A DNA stretch of 64,000 nucleotides, from the NCBI RefSeq assembly GCF_001411555.2, contig NC_049914.1, positions 15,764,798 through 15,828,797 of the forward strand. The letters run 5' to 3'. This document shows, piece by piece, positions 56,102 through 64,000 of the stretch (position 1 is the first letter of the stretch; each line of letters opens with the position of its first letter). A model generated the notes under the pieces. The model ran no database searches, had not been told where the DNA came from, and was given only the letters and a program-made list of their open reading frames with translations. This stretch comes from Juglans regia (lineage: Eukaryota > Streptophyta > Magnoliopsida > Fagales > Juglandaceae). A program made the position numbers and the translations under genes.

Positions 56102-59100
56102 TGTAACAACCTGCTAGAAATTCATTGGTGGAATTTCTATTGACTTTAGAAATTTCGTGAAAACCTCATAAGTTTTTACGAATTGACCAATTACATAGGT
56201 TTTAGTCTATCAACATAGTCAGTGTTATCACTCACTATGGTGCTAGAAATATGAGTTTTATTTATTTGAGATAGTTAGAAGTGTCGGAATGCGTTATGGT
56301 CTACGCCATTAGACTCAGTTGATTATTTAGGATTTTATGGCACAATAAGTTTATTTTCATATTTTTAGACAAAATGCCTGTTTGAAACTATGAAATTATT
56401 TTTTAGGGGCACTTTGAGGTTGAATTTCAGTAAAATATTTTCACTGTAGGTTAATATGAATATTTAGGAATTTTTAGTGTTAAGTTTATGATTCAATTTT
56501 TCAGAATGAATAGTAACCTCAGTAAGCGCACCTATTGTAGTGTTTCAAAATCACAGTGTGGAATATCCAAATTAGATTAGAGAAATTTTATTTGGACACT
56601 TGGCAAGATCTTAGCCACACTTAGTGAATAATATTAGACACTTGGCACCATGAGGAACGCTTGTTGGATTTGAAGGAATCAAGGTGTGAGATCATGCCAC
56701 CTAAGCAAACTTTGTTTCATTTTATCAACCAAATTGTGCTAGACCAAAGAGGTTTTCAATCCTAGTGAAACCCTAAATGGTGCGAATCCAATTGAAAGCC
56801 CAAAAGCATTGTTGAAATCGGAACCCTAAACGGTTTTCCCAAAACCCTAAATTTGGCCTCTAAACATTTTTCAATCCGATTTCTAGCATTGTGTTTAATC
56901 ACTTGATTAAATCACTTCCACATGCTATTAATATTTCAAATTTGTGTTAGAACATCATTATCCAACCTTCTTAATCTTGAAAAATTGATTGGGCCAAGTG
57001 ATATTGGATTTGGATTTGATAGCAATCCAAACCCTCTTTAAACCCCAAAATTTAGGCCCATTCGGTTTAGGCCCATTAAGGCCAACGAAATTGGTCACCA
57101 TTAGCATTGCTTCATGGCTAAGTTTTGTACCCCCAATTGGCTGGCCAGATCTTTACAAAGAAGGTCCTAGAAGGTTCTTGAAATACAAATCTAAAGGGCC
57201 ACCTCACTCTTTCACTCTTACACTCCACCTTGAGAAAAGATCTTGGACTGATTTTTATGAGAAGAAAAGGGCAACACTCAAGCTTCCTTTCAGTCCTATC
57301 ACTCTCTATAACTTGTGTAAGAGGCTCTTCAGTCCACTTCCCACGAAAAGCAACTCTTCTTTACACTTTTCCTCCATAGAACATAAAAGACACTCTCGGA
57401 CAATTTTTATTACCTCTTTCGAATGCCTGTTTCGAAGCTTTTGTAAGTATTTTCTCTCATAGTTTCCTCATGAAAGTTGTTTCTTTTGGAGTATAGTTTA
57501 CGTGGATACCTTATTCATTCCATTGGGAGATCATTTGATTGGTCAAAAGTTGTTTAAACCCCAGAATGGTCATTCTGGGTGATAAACTGGAGAGTGTGTT
57601 ATATTTTGAAATTTTTGACCAAACTAATGAATAGATCTTGGTCCGAAATTTTTATGGAGTACTGTTAACATGTGTATATGATTATTGGTTGAGGATTTGT
57701 TGCATGATTAAAAGTTTTGGTGAAATATTTTCTTAGGCCTAGAAACTTAGAAACTAGAAGAGGAAAAACAGTTTCTGTTTTGAGAAAGTTTAAACCTTTT
57801 ATGGTTTAATCTTATTCCAATGGCTTTGATATTTTTATTGGAAGATCCTAAGCCTCTTATATACATGTTAGAATGTTATTTTCAAGATATTTGATGTTAG
57901 TTTCGAAGATATGAAATTTTATGCAAGGAGATATTCGGTTAGGCCAAAGTGATGATGTTCTTTGCTAAATTTATGTTTTGGTTGATGTTTAACCATGTGA
58001 TCTTGAGTTTGATGCTTGGATCTGTTTTAGAACATCTTTTTAAACCATGTGATGTTTTGGTTTGAAGATCACATCTTTATAAGTCTTGGATCAAGAGGTT
58101 GATCAAAACAAGTTAGAAACAAAAATCTGTTTTGAACTTAGAAGAGAAACCAAAAAGTTCAAGTATGGTTTTAGTGATTTTGATGACTTTTGTTCATGGT
58201 TTAAAGCATGAGTATTCTTAGGAATTTGTTATGACTATAGTAGAAGAAAAATTTTGGTTTAATCATGAGTTTTGAGATTTGAAAGAATTACAACAAAAAT
58301 CAAAGGGAATAGCCTTTGTAAGTTTCGGCCCTATAGAGTTTTGATGGTTGTGTTTAGTTTTAAATTTTTCTGAATTGATATTTGAGCTTAGAGGTAAAAT
58401 GATCATTTTCTCACATGTAGAGGGTAAAATGGTAATTTTACTCTAAGTTGATATTTTTCCATATTTTTAATTGTTAATGATTAAGTTCTAATTTTTAAAA
58501 ATCACTACTTTCAGTTTCTCGTGATCGCACTTGAGTTTTGTCTCGAAGCATAAAAATCGAGGTAAGTTAGATTTTAATTTACTATCAGTTTAATGTGTAT
58601 GAGTGATAAGTAAGGGAACTAAACTCTATATAAGCATGTTATCATATGTACCATGCCAAGTCATTATATATTTATCTGTTACACAGAACTTATTCTGTGA
58701 TGAATTATTCATCTGTTACACAAGATATTCTATCACGTATTGCTATACATTGCAAGTATGTCATGTTAAGTTAAGTATGCCATATGTTACATGTATTTCA
58801 TGTCACTGTCACATGTTACGCCATGTTAAGAAATGTTGTCTGTTACACGGTATGCTATGTTACGAAATGTTGCATGTTACATGTATGCCATGTTATGAAA
58901 TGTTGTCTGTTATATTTATGTCTCGAAGTTTGTCTTGTCTTTCATCCTAGTTCATGTCACGTTATACTACGTCAGGACTTCTGTCTTTTATGTCACGTTC
59001 ATATTACGTCACGTTACGAAATGTCATGTATGCCAGTTAAGTTATTCGTGTCAATCACGACCCTAAGTGCTAGGATGGGGTACTATCCTAGTGGAACTCC

Positions 59101-59218
59101 TTTGTTCACACTGGAGTGTCTAAATAGGTGTGAAATTCCCTGGGTTGACGAAGTACAGTCAACAGGTTGCGAATGAGGCCTAATTAGCTGGTCACTGGAG
59201 CACGCCAGGCACTAACGC
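56102..59218 (+). mobile_element. Family-L giant LTR, copy D, 5' part
   Basis: Starts TGTAACAACCTGCTAGAAAT and follows copy A closely to 59218, where hAT sequence replaces it inside the CACGCCAGGCACTAACG block. The last ~1.1 kb, including the palindrome cluster, should lie beyond the window. Frame 56989-57462 (157 codons) is not seen in A at the same length and is not supported as a gene. Confidence 0.82.
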
Positions 59219-62200
59219 TAGGCCTGTGCATAAAAGGTGCTAGATCTGATCCGTCCGAAAATCCAACATGGGCGCACCCGACCAAAGTCGGGTTCATCGG
59301 GTCAAGTCCAATATCGGGTCTATCATACCCTATTATCGGTCGAAACCGATCACCGCGAAAAACAATTTGACTTGAGAGTGCCTTCTCCTCAAACCCTAGC
59401 TTCCTCTTCGTTTCGTCGTCTCCGTTCATCGTCTCCATTCGTCGTCGTAGTTCTTCATTTCAATTTGTCGTCACCGTCATACTCTATCTCTTTCTCTCTT
59501 CCTTTTCTTGTCTCCTCAAACCCTAGCTACCGTTCATCATCGCCGTTCATCCTTTCTGTTTGTCGTCGCCGTCGTTTGGCTTGGATCCTCAAGCTCTCGG
59601 TTTGCCCATCTTTGATTTTTATTTTGAATTTTGATTTCGAGTTTTTTTCATCTTTGGTTTTAATGGGTTTGGCCTCACTTCTGCAGGTTCTTTGTTGTGC
59701 TTAAAGCTTTTTCTCCCAAGAGACGGAACTCCTGGAAAGTGGAAACCACCAATTCTAACTTACGCAACCTCTCACGAGGAATTGGTAAGAGCAATATTTG
59801 AAATTTCATTTAATATTTTCTTTTTGTGCAAATAAAAATTCTCATTTTCTTCAGCTGTTTGAGTTTTGTATTTGATGATGAATTGGTCAATTGAGCTATG
59901 TCTATTTTGTTTAACTATGAATATTGAAAAGTATTTTTTGGTGCCGATATTTGGCCATTTTGATGAGAGTTGCCATTTTATGGAGAATGGAGATTTGACT
60001 TTTTCGTGATAGTTATGTTTGAATGAGAGTAGCATACACTTGGGTTTTATAGATATTAGTGCATTTTGTGGTTGCACCAGAGTAAAGAGGGCTTTCGGTT
60101 TTAATGGAAATAATATAGGAGAACAACCTTCCACCTAAAAGGGACTATGTTGAAGTGTTGATATTATATTTGAAGTAAGGTGTCAGAGTAACAAGTTTTT
60201 CATACAATATGATTAGGCAATTGTATCTAAAAATCCTATTCTCCTTCATTTATGAGAATCTGGCAATTGTATCTAATGTTTAGGCATGACTCATATTTGA
60301 AGTGTCTGAAGTGTTGCTCTTATGTTGGAAAAAGTATGAGAAACAATTAACAACTTATGCAAGTTCTTATATATTTTATAATTTAGAAGTGGAAGTAATA
60401 GATAGCTTTTGTACATATAAAGCACTTTGGTATGGACCATATGCTGATTGATAAGACAAAATGCATTACATACGCAACAACTTGTAGATAAGACAAAATG
60501 CTCACTAACTAGTTTTGCATATTATATTCAAATAGAATATTAAAAGAGAGTGCATCCTCTTGGCCGCCTGTGGTGTATAATATATGAAGATTGGAATGTG
60601 GGACCATCTTACCTATCATAAATGAGTGAATGTGATATTATCTTCTATTATTTACTTATAATAAAACCATTAGTTGGATGTCACATGGTATGATCAATAT
60701 AATGAAAAATATACGTGAGTGATAGTGGTTTCTCTTTCTTTTAAGTTTCTTTAAATCAGAAAAATAGAGTAATTTTCAGTTCATATCCTAATATCTTAAT
60801 TTTTATATGTTATATTATATGTCAGCTCTTATATGGATTGCTTCGAAAGTGACACTCATACAAATTTAAGAGATAATGAGACTGATACTCCTTTGGAAAA
60901 CTGATCACAAATGGCTTCAAATATTAACTTGTCTAGTGACACAAGTCTCCCAGTCCCTCCTCGTAAAATGAGTGCAAATAAGGACCCCTCAGCAGTGTGG
61001 GATCATTTCACTAAAATAGATGGATGCCCTTTAAATGACTCAAAAGCGAAGTGTAATTATTGTCACAAGATTTATTCTTGTCATCCCAAAAGACATGGTA
61101 CATCAAGTATGCTACAACATCTTGGTACTTGTAAGCAACATCCTCATAGAATTAGACTTATGGATCAACAGACTATGAGTCGTGAGGGGGCTCTTGAGGG
61201 AATTGGAGATAGTGATGTCAATAACTCGGCAAATGCACATAAGTTTGATTCAGAAAATGTACGAATGGCAATTGCTAAAATGATAATTTGTGATGAGCTT
61301 CAATTTAGGATAGTAGAAGCCCAAGGATTTAGGAAAGTATGTAGATCACTTGAACCAAAGTTCCAAGTGCCATCTCGAACTACTGCGGTGAGAGACTATA
61401 TTAAACTATTTAAAATGGAGAAGGAGAAGTTAAGGAAAATATTTAAGACGGTTGGGCGGGTTAGTTTAACCACTGACACATGAACGTCGATTCAAAACTT
61501 AAATTATATGTGTCTTACTGTACATTTTATCGACTGTGAATGGAAACTACACAAAAGAATTCTAAACTTTTGCATGATCCCTAATCAAAAAGGAGAAACT
61601 ATTGGAAAGTATGTAGATTCATGTCTACAAGATTGGGGTATTGACAATATCTTTACTGTTATAGTTGACAATGATTCCTCAAACGATGCTCTTTCCAAGA
61701 GCTTTCTGGCATCCAATCACATTTGTCAAAAATGTGTCAAAGTAATGATGCAATGTTGAAATGTATGGCGGCGAATATGAAGATTAAGTATGATAAATAT
61801 TGGGGATCAATCGAGAAGACTAACTTGATGATATTTATTGATGTTGTTCTTGATCCAAGATGCAAATTTAATTTTTTGCATTTTTGGTTCAAAAAATATA
61901 TGGTGGTAATTTAGTCGAAGAAATGATGACAAAAATGAAACAATTGATGATTGATATTTATGGAGAATATAGTGTTGTTTATGGGAGTTCAAGTGGAGTT
62001 TCCTATTTTGAGCCTCATTTCTCAGTTGATCCTAGTATGATTGATTCTGATTCTCAATAGAGTTTTTGGGTTGAGTATGAGCAAGAAATAATTGAATCTA
62101 ATTTGATGAACAAATCAGAGATCGATCAGTACTTGGAACATGGTTGTGAGACATGAGCTCCAAATTTTGATATTTTAGATTGGTGGAAGATCAATGAAGT

Positions 62201-62702
62201 AAAGTATCCTATTTTGGCAAGAGTTGCACGGGATGTGATGGCCATTCCCGTTTGTACTGTTTCTTCTGAATCAGCCTTTAGTACAGGGGGTCGGGTGCTT
62301 GACCCATTTCATAGTTCACTATCTCCAAGAACAGTCGAGGCACTCGTTTGTACACAAAATTGGTTGAGGGATCCAATACCCATTGATCTTCGTGCCTCCT
62401 TGGATAATATTGAAAGCTTTGAAGTGGAATTGGGTAATAAACTTATTTCTTATTTACATATTTATTAAACTTTTTCATAATGTTTATTTTTATATCATTT
62501 AATAATTATCATGTGTTTTTTTAGAGTTTGATCCAAAATCAAGTTTTACTTGCGTTGATGAGGAGTAACTCAAGGCTTATGGTTTGCATGATGGTATGTT
62601 TTTCATTTTCACTCTTTTGTTAGAGAAACTAAACCATTTTATGTTGACTTGGATTATTTGATGTGCTATTATTGATTTGGTGTTAGACTTTTTCATAATG
62701 GC
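59219..62702 (+). mobile_element. hAT transposon, left end and body
   Basis: Begins TAGGCCTGTGCATAAAAGG, a plant hAT-type terminal sequence, after ACTAACGC (candidate 8-bp duplication, unverifiable). Sub-terminal CGGGT/GGGTC repeats at 59285-59330 and a CT-rich leader with CCTCAAACCCTAGC twice (59389, 59514) follow. 59760-60850 holds AT-rich non-coding sequence, perhaps intronic. The right terminus is absent because family-L copy E interrupts at 62703. The frame at 59237-59704 is probably leader, not protein. Confidence 0.75.
60911..62568 (+). pseudogene. hAT transposase (Ac/RICESLEEPER type), decayed
   Basis: Opens MASNINLSS and has a BED zinc finger (AVWDHFTKI, CNYCHKIY, MLQHLGTC), then the DNA-binding helical region (MAIAKMIICDELQF, PSRTTAVRDYI). 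TGA at 61481 replaces the Trp codon of the usual TDTWTS motif. Translation after the stop gives LNYMCLTVHFIDCEWKLHKR and VIVDNDSSNDAL with the first catalytic Asp. A large part of the catalytic core is deleted near 61720. MAANMKIKYDKYWG and two more stops follow, then an intact C-terminal dimerisation domain (VCTVSSESAFSTGGRVLD, 62240-62295; VCTQNWLRDP). A 91-bp intron (62434-62524) fits, ending EFDPKSSF...DEE and TAA at 62566. Confidence 0.88.
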
Positions 62703-64000
62703 TGTAATAGCCCGCTAGAAATTCATTGGTGGAATTTCTATTGATTTTAGGAATCTCGTGAAAACCCCATAAGTTTTTACGAATCGACCAATCGCACAGG
62801 TTTTAGTCTGTCAACATAGTCAGTGTTATCACTCATTATGGTGCTAGAAATATGAGTTTAAATATTTGAGGTAGTTAGAAGTGTCAGAATACATTATGGT
62901 CTACGCCATTAGACTCAATAGATTATTTAAGATTTTATGGCACAATAGCCTATTTTCATAATTCCGGACGAAACGTCTGTTGAAGATTGTGAAATTATTT
63001 TTAGGGGCACTTCGGGGTTGAATTTCGGTAAACGATTTTCACTATAGGTTAATATGAATATTTAGAATTTTTCAGTACTAAGTTTATTATGTATTTTTTT
63101 TGGAGTGAATAGTAACCTCGATACGCGCACCCAGTGCAGTATTTTCAAAATCACAGTGTGGAATGTCCAAATTAGGTTAGAGAAGTTTTATTTGGACACT
63201 TGGCAAGATCTTAGCCACACATAGTGAATAATATTAGAGATTGGGTACAAAGAGGAACCATTAGATGGATTTGTGAAGGAAGCCAATGTGTGAGATCATG
63301 CCACCTAAGCAAAGCTCTGTTTCATCTTATCTACTAAATTGTGCCAGACCAAATAGGGTTTCAACCTTGGCAAAACCCTAAATGGTTGGAATTCAATTGA
63401 AATCACAAAATCTTGGTTGAAACCAAAACCCTAAACAGTTTCCCCAAACACTAAAGTTGGTCTCCAAACCCTTTTTAACCTGATTTCTAGCATTGTGTTT
63501 AATCACTTGATTAAATCACTTCCACATGCTATTAATTAATCAAATCATTGTTATGACATCATTATTCAACCTTTTAAACCTTGGAAATTAGATTGGGCCA
63601 AGAAAAATTGGTTTTGGGTTTGATAACATCTCAAACCCTAACCAAACCCCCTTTAAACCCCAAATTGAAAGCAACCCAAAAGAGCTCTCTCGGGCAGATT
63701 TCTGGGCCTTTTTGCGTGGCCATTTTTGATCCTTTGTTTGTATTTTTCCAAGCGTATTCCTTCACATAAGTTGTTCGTCTTCACATAAGTTTGCGTGGCC
63801 ATGCACATTTGATTGGTCAAAAGTATTTTTAACCATGGAAATGTCATTCTGGGCGTGAAACTGGAGAGTATATTATGTTTTGGAAGTTTGGACCAAGCTA
63901 ATGGACATATCTTGGTCCGAAAATTTTATGGAGTGTTGTTAACATGTATTTATGAATGTTCATTGAGGTTTTGTTGCATGAAAAAAGCTTTTGATGATAG
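62703..64000 (+). mobile_element. Family-L giant LTR, copy E, 5' part
   Basis: Starts TGTAATAGCCCGCTAGAAAT within the hAT element and runs off the window after 1.3 kb. It contains CGTGAAAACCCCATAAG, CACTTCGGGGTTGAATTTCG and the CTCTCTCGGGCAGATTTCTGG block, and resembles copy B more than A. The 60-codon frames are not genes. Confidence 0.82.

Noticed and set aside
57000..57462. 157-codon frame in LTR copy D
   Set aside because: Inside a family-L LTR; the equivalent segment in A is shortened and in C is interrupted. No domain.
59237..59704. 155-codon frame after the hAT left end
   Set aside because: CT-rich leader with Ser/Arg/Leu bias; the protein has no transposase similarity and the real BED-finger start is at 60911.

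Overview
This is repeat-dense nuclear DNA of a flowering plant, very probably a eudicot. It is AT-rich, built of LTR retrotransposons, a plant hAT transposon and a ~154-bp satellite, and has purine-rich leaders and plant-type introns inside the elements. I see no intact host gene, tRNA, rRNA, CRISPR array or bacterial feature. Nearly every base can be assigned to a repeat. The mix of satellite and nested long-LTR elements suggests heterochromatin, possibly pericentromeric; that is inference. Family names below are mine, and no database search was possible.

Families. (1) Family G: Ty3/gypsy-derived elements with ~780-820 bp LTRs (TGATGGG...TTCATATCA), a primer site resembling initiator-Met tRNA with one extra T, and a body with in-frame deletions. 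Gag capsid, most of RT/RNase H and the integrase core are missing, and a Lys/Glu/Ser-rich linker is enlarged. Copies: a solo LTR at 10684, U, T, M, R, N, P, Q, V. Copy N keeps an open 754-codon frame. (2) Family L: giant LTR-like units of 4.0-4.6 kb (TGTAAyAGCCCGC...GGGGGCGTCACA), all without an internal region: A, B, C, D, E. (3) S154: ~70 satellite units in five blocks. (4) A Tat/Athila-like 3' end (X). (5) A Tekay/Del-like 3' end with a ~2.9 kb LTR (K). (6) A decayed hAT element.

Layout. 1-8786: a minus-strand LTR fragment, then the X 3' end, whose LTR is split by A. 8787-11966: S154 (+), with one solo G LTR inside. 11967-29370: a four-level nest, U split by T, T split by M (perfect 5-bp duplication TATAG), M split by B. 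29371-30935: S154 (+). 30936-43439: R, then K (its LTR split by N, duplication CACCC), then P joined head-on to an inverted leader and LTR (Q). 43440-54460: S154 now in minus orientation, split by C (duplication ACTTT). 54461-64000: V split by D, D split by the hAT element, hAT split by E, which runs off the window.

How it fits together. The S154 arrays are the oldest visible layer. G and L elements landed in them, were reduced to solo LTRs or cut apart by later insertions, and the satellite direction flips between 30.9 and 43.4 kb. The most distinctive system is family G. It has lost its catalytic domains and has an altered protease motif, yet young copies keep one long frame, and the integrase-deletion junction has been amplified into in-frame 45-bp repeats. 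This looks like a parasite of a full-length relative, which is not in this window.
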